From Betaproteobacteria bacterium (GTDB lineage: Bacteria > Pseudomonadota > Gammaproteobacteria > Burkholderiales > Casimicrobiaceae), in contig VBCG01000154.1 in assembly GCA_005881895.1 (NCBI GenBank), positions 1-36,295 of the forward strand: a DNA stretch of 36,295 bases. Reading direction: 5' to 3'. This document shows positions 1 through 8,761 of this stretch, piece by piece (the stretch's first letter is position 1; the number at the start of each line of letters is the position of its first letter). Made by a program: the position numbers and the translations under genes. The notes beneath the pieces are model-generated. The model saw only the letters and a list, made by a program, of their open reading frames with translations. It was not told the origin of the DNA and did not search any database.

Positions 1-47
1 GCACCGAGCAGCGTTGCAATCGTCTTGCGTATGAATGAGTTTCTCAT
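1..47 (-). CDS. 5' end of an unidentified gene, cut by the window edge
   Basis: An ATG at 45-47 on the minus strand opens a frame that stays open to the window edge and reads MRNSFIRKTIATLLG. A short basic stretch followed by a hydrophobic run is the usual beginning of a signal peptide or membrane anchor, so this is probably the start of an exported protein. Only 15 codons are visible, so no family can be named. The upstream ribosome-binding site is weak (GGAC). The gene would be divergent from the dehydrogenase gene that follows. Confidence 0.35.
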   Translation of the reverse strand, partial: MRNSFIRKTIATLLG

Positions 48-215
48 CGTCGTCCAATTACGGGAACGAAACCGCTCGAGCATACAACGCAGGACGGCTG
101 GCGGTTGAACCAGTCTCGGCCATCGCTGCCAAAAAATAGCGCAGCAGCGATTCGGGACGCGTGCCATCCGTGGCGAGTGATGATGGGTGTCAATCGAATG
201 AGGATCCCCAGCGTG

Positions 216-1172
216 ATGAAGACGGCGGCGATCGACCAGTTTGGTCAGCCGTCGGCGATCAAGGTTCACGAGCGGCCGGTTCCCAAGCCGGGGCCCGGCG
301 AGGTGTTGATCAGGCTCGATACGGCTGGCGTCGGCTCATGGGACTCCGCGATTCGCGACGGAACCTGGCGGCCGCCTGGGCGTACGAAGTTTCCGCTCGT
401 CCTCGGAACCGAGGGGGCGGGGGTTGTGGTCGCCATGGGAGCGCGTGTTCGGCGCTTTCGCGTCGGTGACCGCGTCTACGCCTACGAATTCGGAAATTCC
501 AACGGTGGCTTTTACGCCGAGTACGTCGCGGCGAAGATCGAGCACGTGGCGCGCGTGCCCCAGCGCCTCGATCCACTGCAAGCCGGTGCGGCCGCACCGA
601 CGGGATTGACGGCTCTGCAAGGAATCGACGCCATGCTTCATCTGCGCCGCGGGCAAACGGTGTTGATTTTCGGAGCATCCGGCGCCGTGGGAACGATTGC
701 GGTGCAGCTGGCAAAGCACCGCGGCGCGCGAGTGCTGGCGACCGCCTCAGGTCGGCGAGCTGCGGCGCTGGTTCGACGGCTGGGAGCAAGCGCGGTCGTC
801 GACGCCCGCCGTGACGACGTCGCCGATCGTCTTCGGAAGCTCGCGCCCGACGGAATCGACGCGACGCTTGCGTTCGCGGGCGGTGAGAGTCTTGAGCGAT
901 GCCTGGATCTCATGCGTCCGGGCGGACCGGTCGCGTTTTCCAATGGCATCGAGCCGGCGCCGCCCCGCCGCCGCAACGCGATTCGCCGCCTCGCCTATGA
1001 CGTGACGGCAAATCCACGCTGGTTCAAGCGACTCGAGCGCAGCATCGCCGAAGCGCCCATTCGCGTGCCGATTGCCGCGGTTTTTCCGCTAGCGCAGGCG
1101 GCGAAGGCACATCAACGTCTCGCGCGGGGACAGATTCTCGGAAGAATTGTGCTGCGAGTCCATCGCACGTGA
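216..1172 (+). CDS. Zinc-independent MDR oxidoreductase (quinone reductase-like)
   Basis: This is a medium-chain dehydrogenase/reductase of about 318 residues, probably a cytosolic NADPH-dependent quinone or enone reductase. The GroES-like N-terminal domain contains GTEGAG at about residues 64-69, and the Rossmann domain contains FGASGAVG at about 152-159. I see no structural-zinc cysteine cluster, which fits the quinone oxidoreductase branch rather than a zinc alcohol dehydrogenase. The frame can be extended to a TTG at 105, but the family sequence begins at MKTAAIDQFG. The ATG at 216 also has an AGGA upstream, so I start there. The gene converges on pcaC with a 24-base gap. The substrate is unknown. 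Confidence 0.85.
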   Translation: MKTAAIDQFGQPSAIKVHERPVPKPGPGEVLIRLDTAGVGSWDSAIRDGTWRPPGRTKFPLVLGTEGAGVVVAMGARVRRFRVGDRVYAYEFGNSNGGFYAEYVAAKIEHVARVPQRLDPLQAGAAAPTGLTALQGIDAMLHLRRGQTVLIFGASGAVGTIAVQLAKHRGARVLATASGRRAAALVRRLGASAVVDARRDDVADRLRKLAPDGIDATLAFAGGESLERCLDLMRPGGPVAFSNGIEPAPPRRRNAIRRLAYDVTANPRWFKRLERSIAEAPIRVPIAAVFPLAQAAKAHQRLARGQILGRIVLRVHRT

Positions 1173-1196
1173 TCGCCGTTCCAATGCCTTTCAAGC

Positions 1197-1586
1197 CTAT
1201 CGTGGTGCGCCATCCATCTGCGCAAAGACTTCCTCGGCCATGTGAAACGCGCTGTTCGCCGCCGGGACGCCGGCGTAGATCGCGCATTGCAGCAGCACTT
1301 CCTTGATTTCGTCGCGTGTCACGCCGTTGTTGAATGCGGCGCGCACGTGCAGCTTGAATTCGTCGCTGCGGTTGAGCGCGACCATCAGGCCAATCGTGAG
1401 CAAACTTCGGGTATGCCTCGGCAACCCGGGACGCGTCCAGATCTCGCCCCACGCGTGGCGCGTGATCAAGTCCTGGAATTCGCCATTGAAGGCGTTGCGC
1501 TTCGCTTCGGCCCGGTCGACGTGCGCATTTCCCAGCACTGCGCGACGGACTTCCATCCCCTTCGAGTGACGATCTTTTTCGTCCAC
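1197..1586 (-). CDS. pcaC: 4-carboxymuconolactone decarboxylase
   Basis: PcaC decarboxylates gamma-carboxymuconolactone to 3-oxoadipate enol-lactone in the protocatechuate branch of the beta-ketoadipate pathway. The 129-residue length is typical. The family blocks WTRPGL (residues 50-55), FKLH (77-80) and LLQCAIYAGVPAA (98-110) are present. The start is GTG, supported by AAGGA five bases upstream. It is the last gene of the pca operon, 9 bases after pcaD. No convincing terminator follows; a five-base-pair hairpin near 1155 lacks a T-run. Confidence 0.95.
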   Translation of the reverse strand: MDEKDRHSKGMEVRRAVLGNAHVDRAEAKRNAFNGEFQDLITRHAWGEIWTRPGLPRHTRSLLTIGLMVALNRSDEFKLHVRAAFNNGVTRDEIKEVLLQCAIYAGVPAANSAFHMAEEVFAQMDGAPR

Positions 1587-1595
1587 AGCGTTCCT

Positions 1596-2375
1596 TCAGG
1601 TTGCGATGAAGTCGATCAACGCCGACGTGAACGCCGGCGCCGCTTCGATGTTCGACAAGTGCGCGGCGGGCAACTCGACATAGCGCGCTCCCTTGATGCG
1701 ATCGGCAAGAAAGCGCGCGTCCGTCGGGGGCGTCGGGACATCGTGCGTTCCGGCGATCACCAGCGTCGGCACACCGATTCCGCCAACAGTCTCGCGCTGA
1801 TCCATGTCGCGGATCGCTTCACAGCAAGCAACGTAACCGTCGGGCGGTGTTGCGTCGAGCATCGCGCGCACCCGCGCGACAGCGATTGGCGATGCGGTCA
1901 AGAAAGCTGGCGTAAACCACCGCGCGAGCACAGCATCCGTGATGGCGACCATTCCACCGTTGCGGACGGCGTCAATGCGCGCGTTATAGGTTTCAGGTGA
2001 TCCGATCTTTGCGGTCGTGTTGGCAAGCACGAGCTTGCCCAATCGACGCGGCGCGTGGGCGCCCAGCCACTGCCCGATCATCCCGCCCATCGAAAGACCG
2101 CAGAAATTCGCGCGTTCGATTTCGAGCGCATCGAGCAGTGCGAGAGCGTCGCCCGCCAGCTGCTCGATCGTGTAGGGACCGCTTGTGACGGCTGATTCGC
2201 CGTGACCGCGCGAGTCGTAACGCAGCAGCCGGTAGCGTGTCTTCAACGACGCGAGTTGCGAATCCCACATCGCGAGATTCGTGCCGAGTGAATTGGACAA
2301 CATGACGACCGGCGCAGCAGCGGGACCGTCGATTCGGTAATGGAAACGAGCGCCGGCGAGATCCAGAAATGGCAT
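1596..2375 (-). CDS. pcaD: 3-oxoadipate enol-lactonase
   Basis: PcaD hydrolyses 3-oxoadipate enol-lactone to 3-oxoadipate. It is an alpha/beta-hydrolase of 259 residues, the usual length. The nucleophile elbow GLSMGG places the catalytic Ser at residue 95. Asp212 (GTHD) and His239 (AAHLSNIE) complete the triad. The segment NSLGTNLAMWD at 28-38 is characteristic of enol-lactonases. The gene lies between pcaB (21 bases upstream) and pcaC (9 bases downstream). PcaC and PcaD are separate here, not fused as in some actinobacteria. Confidence 0.95.
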   Translation of the reverse strand: MPFLDLAGARFHYRIDGPAAAPVVMLSNSLGTNLAMWDSQLASLKTRYRLLRYDSRGHGESAVTSGPYTIEQLAGDALALLDALEIERANFCGLSMGGMIGQWLGAHAPRRLGKLVLANTTAKIGSPETYNARIDAVRNGGMVAITDAVLARWFTPAFLTASPIAVARVRAMLDATPPDGYVACCEAIRDMDQRETVGGIGVPTLVIAGTHDVPTPPTDARFLADRIKGARYVELPAAHLSNIEAAPAFTSALIDFIAT

Positions 2376-2396
2376 TGGCGAGAGCTTTCGTTGAAC

Positions 2397-3725
2397 TCAA
2401 CCGCGACGCGCGAGTGCGCGCTCGATGAACGCATCCGTCGAGCCGAGGTATGACTGCGGGTCGAATACACGCCCGATCGCGTCGCGATCGAGCACTGCGG
2501 TGACGCGTGGTTCCTCGGCGAGCACATCGCGCAGATGTCGACGCTCGCTCCGCGCGCGCCGGGAAGCACTCGCGACAAGTTCGTGGGCAACGTTGCGACC
2601 GAGCGTGGGCGCCAACGCCATCTGTACCGCCTCGGCGAGAATCTGGCCTTGCGAGATGTCGAGATTGGCGCGCATGCGAGCGACGTCCGTCTCGAGACCT
2701 TCGACGACGCCGGCCATCGCGTCGAGCGCACCGGCCGCCAACAACACGATTTCCGGCAGCGTGTCCCATTCCGCGGGCCAGTTACCCAATCCACGCTCGT
2801 GTTCCTGAACCGCGGCCGCGAGCATTGTCGCGACAAGGCCGGGTACGCGCACGGCAGCGGCGAGTGCGATCGACGCACCGACCGGATTGCGCTTTTGCGG
2901 CATTGTCGACGATCCGCCGCGCCCTGCTTTTGCGGGCTCGAACGTTTCGCCCACTTCGGTTTGCGCGAGAAGCGCGAGGTCGCGCGCCAGCTTGCCGACC
3001 GTTGCAACAACGAGGCCCAGAAACGTTGCGACTTCGCACAGATTGTCGCGCTGCGTATGCCACGGCAAGGTAGGAATCGCGAGATTGAGCTCCGTCGCAA
3101 GCGCCGCTTCGATCGCAAGACCGCGCGATCCGAGCGAGGCAAGAGTACCGGCGGCACCACCAAATTGCAGCACCAGAGCACGTTGACGCAATGCGGCCAG
3201 GCGCGCGCGATGACGCTCGAGCGCAGCAAGGGTCGTCGCGAGCTTCAAACCCAGCGTCACCGGCAGTGCTTGCTGAAGCCACGTGCGACCGGCAATGAGC
3301 GTTGCACGATGCACGCTTGCTTGCTTCGCCAGAACATCAGCGAGACGTGTTACATCTTTTTCAATGAGCGTCAGCGCGTCGCGAAGCTGCAGCACAAGAC
3401 CGCTATCGATCACGTCTTGGCTCGTCGCGCCCCAATGCACGTAACCTGGCGCACCCGGATGCGCTCGCGCAACGCGCTCGGTCAATCGCGCAATCAGCGG
3501 GATCGCGACATTGCCCGCGTCGCGCGCTGCGACGGCAATCTTGGCGAGATCGAAATCCTCCGCGCGGCAGCAACGACCGATCGTATCGGCGGCATCGGCG
3601 GGAATCACGCCGACCGATGCTTCGGCGCGCGCGAGCGCTGCCTCGAAATCGAGCATTCGCTGAACGCGCGCCCGATCGGAGAAGACCTCACGCATCGCGT
3701 CGGTCGTGAAGAGAGGGTCAAGCAC
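2397..3725 (-). CDS. pcaB: 3-carboxy-cis,cis-muconate cycloisomerase
   Basis: PcaB lactonises 3-carboxy-cis,cis-muconate to 4-carboxymuconolactone. It belongs to the fumarase/aspartase superfamily. The signature GSSTMPQKRNP is at residues 271-281 and the HWGATSQD block at 97-104. The frame opens further upstream (to 3794), but that part lies inside pcaG and does not look like a PcaB N-terminus. The GTG at 3723-3725, giving a start of VLDPLFTTDAM, is the best choice and gives 442 residues, near the family norm of about 450. It begins 17 bases after the pcaG stop codon. Confidence 0.93.
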   Translation of the reverse strand: MLDPLFTTDAMREVFSDRARVQRMLDFEAALARAEASVGVIPADAADTIGRCCRAEDFDLAKIAVAARDAGNVAIPLIARLTERVARAHPGAPGYVHWGATSQDVIDSGLVLQLRDALTLIEKDVTRLADVLAKQASVHRATLIAGRTWLQQALPVTLGLKLATTLAALERHRARLAALRQRALVLQFGGAAGTLASLGSRGLAIEAALATELNLAIPTLPWHTQRDNLCEVATFLGLVVATVGKLARDLALLAQTEVGETFEPAKAGRGGSSTMPQKRNPVGASIALAAAVRVPGLVATMLAAAVQEHERGLGNWPAEWDTLPEIVLLAAGALDAMAGVVEGLETDVARMRANLDISQGQILAEAVQMALAPTLGRNVAHELVASASRRARSERRHLRDVLAEEPRVTAVLDRDAIGRVFDPQSYLGSTDAFIERALARRG

Positions 3726-3742
3726 CGCTAAGCCGCCGGGCG

Positions 3743-4312
3743 TCAGTAGTCGAAAAACACCGTCTCGCGTTCGCCCCGCAGGATCACGTTCCACTTGAAC
3801 GCGCCGGGCCGCCCACCGCTTGGCGTCGCGATCAACGTTTGCCGCCGTTCTGCGGGAACGCGTTGCAGCACGGGGTCTTCGTCGTTGGCGGGCTCATTGG
3901 AAAAGTACATCCGGGTGATCAGGTGTTTCAGCAGTCCGCGCGTGAAGATCGTCACATTGAGATGCGGCGCCTGCAATCCGCTGCCCGGTGCCGGCACACG
4001 TCCCGGCTTGATCGTCGTAATGCGGAAAACGCCGTCGTTATCGGTCATCACGCGGCCGAAACCTTTGAACGCGGATTCGAGGGGCTTGTCTTGCGTGTCC
4101 TCCGGGTGCGCGTAGCGTCCTTGCGCGTTGGCTTGCCAGATTTCGACGACGGCATCGTTCACCGCGTTACCGTCGCCATCGACGATGCGGCCTTCAATTG
4201 CGACCTTCTCGCCGCTCACGCCAGGCGCCGCCAAATTGTCGGTGACAAGCCAGGTGAGTCCGATGTGGAGATACGGACCGATCGTCTGCGACGATGTCGT
4301 TTGAAGGCTCAT
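3743..4312 (-). CDS. pcaG: Protocatechuate 3,4-dioxygenase alpha subunit
   Basis: This is the alpha subunit of the intradiol, non-heme Fe(III) ring-cleavage dioxygenase that opens protocatechuate to 3-carboxy-cis,cis-muconate. The 189-residue length is normal. Intradiol dioxygenase fold features include VEIWQANAQGRYAHPED and a C-terminal HLNVTIFTRGL segment. The alpha subunit lacks the full iron-ligand set found in PcaH, as expected. The start ATG is 5 bases after the pcaH stop, so the two subunits are translated together. Confidence 0.95.
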   Translation of the reverse strand: MSLQTTSSQTIGPYLHIGLTWLVTDNLAAPGVSGEKVAIEGRIVDGDGNAVNDAVVEIWQANAQGRYAHPEDTQDKPLESAFKGFGRVMTDNDGVFRITTIKPGRVPAPGSGLQAPHLNVTIFTRGLLKHLITRMYFSNEPANDEDPVLQRVPAERRQTLIATPSGGRPGAFKWNVILRGERETVFFDY

Positions 4313-4317
4313 GCCGC

Positions 4318-5079
4318 TTATCCCGGCAGCTTCATGTCGTTCTCGAACGGCGTTTCATCGCGGCCACGGAGAACGATGTCGAATTTGTAGCCGAGTGCCT
4401 GTTCCGGAATCGTCGTTTCCCAATCGAACGTCGAGACCAATCGTTGGCGCGCGCGCTCGTTCGGAATGCTCGTGTACATCGGATCGTATTCGAGCAGCGG
4501 ATCGCCGGGAAAATACATTTGCGTGACCAGGCGCGTTGCGAACGCCGCGCCGAACAGCGAGAAATGGATGTGCGCCGGGCGCCACGCGTTGTAATGGTTG
4601 CGCCATGGATATTCGCCGGGACGGATCGTCACGAACCGATAGTGGCCCTGTGTGTCGGTCAGCGTGCGTCCGCAGCCCGGAAAGTTGGGATCAACGGGCG
4701 CGTTGTGATTGTCGCGGCGATGCGGATAGCGGCCCGCCGAGTTGGCTTGCCAGACTTCAATGAGCGTATTGGCGACGGGCCGCGCGTTGCCGTCGAGCAC
4801 ACGGCCGCTCACGACGATCCGCTCGCCGATCGGATCGCCATTGCCTTGTTTCGTCAGGTCGGAATCGTTGGCTTTGATGACGTCGTAACCGAACAGCGGA
4901 CCGGTCACTTCCGAAAGAGTCGTCGGCAGGATGACAAGCGGCTGCGACGGCGAGCGTTTCACCGTCGATGCATAGGGCGGATAGTAATAATCCGGTTGCG
5001 TGTCGCGATCGGGCTTGCGATAGCCGGCGAGCGCCTCAGTGCGCAGATTCTTCTGCAGGTTTTGCGGTCTGGAGGTCAT
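4318..5079 (-). CDS. pcaH: Protocatechuate 3,4-dioxygenase beta subunit
   Basis: This is the catalytic, iron-binding subunit of protocatechuate 3,4-dioxygenase. The four iron ligands are recognisable: Tyr118 (GRYPHR), Tyr157 (EYPWR), His170 and His172 (AHIHFS). The 39-residue spacing between the tyrosines and the H-x-H pair 13 residues further on match the Pseudomonas PcaH pattern. An N-terminal extension of about 40 residues before the core is usual for PcaH. The gene starts 3 bases after the pcaF stop codon and is followed by pcaG. Confidence 0.96.
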   Translation of the reverse strand: MTSRPQNLQKNLRTEALAGYRKPDRDTQPDYYYPPYASTVKRSPSQPLVILPTTLSEVTGPLFGYDVIKANDSDLTKQGNGDPIGERIVVSGRVLDGNARPVANTLIEVWQANSAGRYPHRRDNHNAPVDPNFPGCGRTLTDTQGHYRFVTIRPGEYPWRNHYNAWRPAHIHFSLFGAAFATRLVTQMYFPGDPLLEYDPMYTSIPNERARQRLVSTFDWETTIPEQALGYKFDIVLRGRDETPFENDMKLPG

Positions 5080-5082
5080 GAC

Positions 5083-6295
<1,213 letters not shown>

Positions 6296-6312
<17 letters not shown>

Positions 6313-6931
6313 CGCCGGAGATTCGCGTCAGCTCGGCAAGCGAGAGGCCGTCGACGATGTCGATGACACGCAATCCTTTGGCTGTAACGTCGATCACAGC
6401 GAGATCCGTGTAGATGCGGTTCACGCACTTGAGCCCGGTAACCGGATACGTGCAACGCTCGACAATCTTGCTCTCGCCCTTCTTGGTCAGGTGGTCCATC
6501 ATCACATAGACGCTTTTTGCGCCAATCGCGAGGTCCATCGCGCCACCAACGGCGGGAATCGCGCCAGGCGTGCCCGTGTGCCAATTCGCGAGGTCACCCC
6601 CAACGGAAACCTGGAACGCGCCCAGCACGCAGCAATCGAGGTGACCGCCGCGCATCATCCCGAACGAGTCGGCGTGATGAAAGAACGCCGCGCCCGCCAA
6701 GGCCGTCACCGGCTGTTTCCCCGCGTTAATGAGATCGGGATCTTCGGCGCCGGGTTCCGGAGCCGGCCCCATCCCGAGAAGACCATTCTCCGTGTGCAGG
6801 ATGATTTCGCGATCCCTGGGCAAGTGATTGGCCACCAGCGTCGGCAAGCCGATACCGAGGTTCACGTACGCGCCGTTCGGAATGTCGCGGCCGACACGCG
6901 CGGCCATTTGTTCACGCGTGAAGCGATTCAT
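6296..6931 (-). CDS. pcaJ: 3-oxoadipate CoA-transferase, beta subunit
   Basis: This is the small catalytic subunit of 3-oxoadipate:succinyl-CoA transferase. The catalytic glutamate is in HTENG (Glu48), which forms the CoA thioester in this class I CoA-transferase family. An open frame continues upstream to 7063, but that part is repeat DNA. The ATG at 6931 (MNRFTREQMAARV) is the normal family start and gives 211 residues. pcaI and pcaJ are usually adjacent or overlapping; here an inverted-repeat element of about 160 bp separates them. The 3' end overlaps the pcaF frame. Confidence 0.94.
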
Positions 6932-6954
6932 GTGATGCTCTCGATTTGATCTGT

Positions 6955-7116
6955 GTGGCGGAGGCGCATGCCGATTCTCCGCTTGGGGCGTCGCAAACAC
7001 TCGCCTACGGGTCCCGGTGCGGCCGGTCCGCGTCGACCCAACGCCGCGCGACGGCCGCACCACCCGTGACGGCTCGCGCGACGCACTCGCTTCGTCTCGG
7101 CATGCGCCTCCGCCAC
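6955..7116 (+). repeat. Structured inverted-repeat element, copy C
   Basis: The spacer between pcaJ and pcaI is almost entirely an element closed by a perfect 20-bp inverted repeat: GTGGCGGAGGCGCATGCCGA at 6955-6974 and its complement at 7097-7116. Inside, a 10-bp stem pairs GGTGCGGCCG (7016-7025) with CGGCCGCACC (7052-7061). Its loop holds GACCCAACGCC (7035-7045). A short GGCG/CGCC stem with an 11-base loop precedes it. The core resembles three other elements in the window at 26938-27122, 27196-27364 (opposite strand) and 35984-36205. The outer arms do not resemble those of the other copies. Confidence 0.8.
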
Positions 7117-7118
7117 GC

Positions 7119-7820
7119 TCATGCCGCCGCCCCGGGCTGCGCGACGAACTTCGCGGCCATCGGAATCTCGACGACGCGCCTCACGTAGATACCCGGCGTT
7201 ACAACCGCCTCGGGATCGAGATCGCCGAGGTTCACAACCTCGCGCACCTGCACGATTGTGCACTTCGCCGCAGCCGCCATGATGGGACCGAAATTGCGCG
7301 CAGTCTTGCGGTACACCAGGTTGCCCCATCGATCGGCGTGCTGCGCCTTGATCAATGCAAAATCCGCCTCGATCGGATATTCGAGCACATAGTTGCGACC
7401 GTTGATCTCGCGCGTCTCCTTGCCCTCCGCGAGTAACGTTCCATAACCCGTCGGCGTGAAAAACGCGCCGATCCCCGAGCCCGCGGCGCGTATCCGTTCG
7501 GCGAGATTGCCTTGCGGCACGAGCTCCAGCTCGATTTCGCCGGCGTGATAAAGGGCATCGAAGACGTACGAATCGGTCTGGCGCGGAAACGAGCAGATGA
7601 TTTTGCGTACGCGCTTCGCCTTCAGCAACGCGGCGAGACCCACTTCGCCGTTGCCCGCGTTGTTGTTCACGATCGTGAGGCCGCGCGCACCTTGATCAAT
7701 TAGCGCATCGATGAGCTCGGACGGCATGCCGGCGGTACCGAAGCCGCCAATCATCACCGTGGCGCCGTCGCCAATATCGGCGACCGCCGCGGCAGCTGTC
7801 CCGACCGTTTTATCAATCAT
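7119..7820 (-). CDS. pcaI: 3-oxoadipate CoA-transferase, alpha subunit
   Basis: This is the CoA-binding subunit of 3-oxoadipate CoA-transferase, which activates 3-oxoadipate with succinyl-CoA. The glycine-rich CoA-transferase motif MIGGFGTAGMPSELI spans residues 23-37. The 233-residue length matches PcaI. It is the first gene of the pca operon, with a sigma70-like promoter and two PcaR-like operators directly upstream. The stop codon lies two bases from the right arm of the inverted-repeat element that separates it from pcaJ. Confidence 0.95.
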   Translation of the reverse strand: MIDKTVGTAAAAVADIGDGATVMIGGFGTAGMPSELIDALIDQGARGLTIVNNNAGNGEVGLAALLKAKRVRKIICSFPRQTDSYVFDALYHAGEIELELVPQGNLAERIRAAGSGIGAFFTPTGYGTLLAEGKETREINGRNYVLEYPIEADFALIKAQHADRWGNLVYRKTARNFGPIMAAAAKCTIVQVREVVNLGDLDPEAVVTPGIYVRRVVEIPMAAKFVAQPGAAA

Positions 7821-7834
7821 CTTGGAAGCCCCTG

Positions 7835-7870
7835 TGTGCGATTACCGCACCAATGTTCGCATATCGCACA
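7835..7870. promoter_or_regulatory. Two PcaR-like operator sites before pcaI
   Basis: Two 16-base sites face opposite ways. On the minus strand 7850-7835 reads GTGCGGTAATCGCACA. On the plus strand 7855-7870 reads GTTCGCATATCGCACA. From memory, the Pseudomonas putida PcaR box is close to GTTCGATAATCGCAC; the first site differs from it at about two positions and the second at about three central ones. The sites cover the expected transcription start of the pcaI promoter. Binding here would more naturally repress than activate (inference). Confidence 0.65.
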
Positions 7871-7899
7871 GTGTAGGGCGTACGTTGGAGACAGGTCAA
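7870..7899 (-). promoter_or_regulatory. Predicted sigma70 promoter of the pca operon
   Basis: Read on the minus strand, TTGACC (7899-7894) and TACACT (7875-7870) are 18 bases apart and resemble -35 and -10 elements. Transcription would begin near 7863, inside the PcaR-like site at 7855-7870, with a leader of about 40 bases before pcaI. This gives the pca genes a promoter of their own although they lie directly downstream of aroE. Confidence 0.5.
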
Positions 7900-7948
7900 T
7901 CGCGCACGCGCAGAAAGCGTTCGGTAATCGCGCGCTTTCGTTGTCATC

Positions 7949-8761
7949 TCACGCGCTCAACGTCGCGATAACCGGACCGGTATCGGGTCGCACGCCACGC
8001 CATATCAGAAACGACTCCGCTGCTTGCGCAATCAGCATTCCCAGGCCGTCCGCACCGCGGCAAACGCCGAACGATTTCGCCGTCGCAAGAAACGGCGTCG
8101 CGCGTTCGCCGTAGACCATATCGTAGGCCAGCGTCGCCGAAGCGCAGGCGCGTTTTGACAGCGGCGGTACGTCGCCGCTCAAGCTCGCCGACGTCGCGTT
8201 GATGATGACGTCGAAGCGCTCGTCGGCGAAGTCGCCATATCCGCCGCCACGAACGTTGCCACGCGATTTCCAGCGCGCCGCGAGCGCGATGGCCTTCTCC
8301 ACGGTGCGGTTGGCAATCGCCAGCAGCGCGGGTTTCTGTTCCAGCAACGGCAGCACGACGCCGCGCGCGGCGCCGCCGGCGCCCATCAGCAAGATGCGCT
8401 TAGCGGCCAGCGGTAAGCCAAGGCGAATCGTGATGTCGGCGACGAGCCCCGCGCCATCGGTGTTGTCGCCAAGCGCTGATGCGCCGTCGAACTTGAGCGT
8501 GTTGACGGCGCCCGCGCTCTCCGCGCGATCAGTCAACGTCGTCGCGAGTGCAAACGCGTCAAGCTTGAACGGAACCGTCACGTTGAGACCGCAGCCGCCG
8601 TGCGAGCGAAAGGTCCCGACCGCCGCGGCGAATCCATCCACCGGCGCCAGGATCGCACCGTACTCGATGTCTTCCCCCGTTTGCTGCGCGAAAGCGGCAT
8701 GGATGCGCGGCGACAAGCTGTGCGCGACCGGATTTCCGATGACGGCGTAGCGGTCGGTCAC
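7949..8761 (-). CDS. aroE: Shikimate dehydrogenase
   Basis: AroE interconverts shikimate and 3-dehydroshikimate with NADP(H). The 270-residue protein has the shikimate-binding motif HSLSP (Ser15, Ser17), the catalytic Lys66 (NVTVPFK) and Asp102 (GDNTDG), and the nucleotide-binding loop MGAGGAARG at about 126-134. The start is GTG, overlapping the quiC stop as GTGA, so translation is coupled. Within this island it probably feeds shikimate into catabolism rather than serving only biosynthesis. That is inferred from context; the sequence itself looks like an ordinary AroE. Confidence 0.93.
   Translation of the reverse strand: MTDRYAVIGNPVAHSLSPRIHAAFAQQTGEDIEYGAILAPVDGFAAAVGTFRSHGGCGLNVTVPFKLDAFALATTLTDRAESAGAVNTLKFDGASALGDNTDGAGLVADITIRLGLPLAAKRILLMGAGGAARGVVLPLLEQKPALLAIANRTVEKAIALAARWKSRGNVRGGGYGDFADERFDVIINATSASLSGDVPPLSKRACASATLAYDMVYGERATPFLATAKSFGVCRGADGLGMLIAQAAESFLIWRGVRPDTGPVIATLSA

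Noticed and set aside
1150-1196. Bidirectional terminator between the MDR gene and pcaC
   Set aside because: Only a five-base-pair hairpin without a T-run; too weak to call.
2535-3731. Plus-strand open frame of 398 codons
   Set aside because: Antisense to pcaB; no domain motif or ribosome-binding context.
6955-7116. MITE or insertion-sequence remnant
   Set aside because: The terminal inverted repeats are not shared with the other copies, no target-site duplication is evident and no transposase is nearby.
6928-7329. Minus-strand frame of 133 codons across the pcaI-pcaJ spacer
   Set aside because: It is the wrong frame of pcaI continued through repeat copy C.
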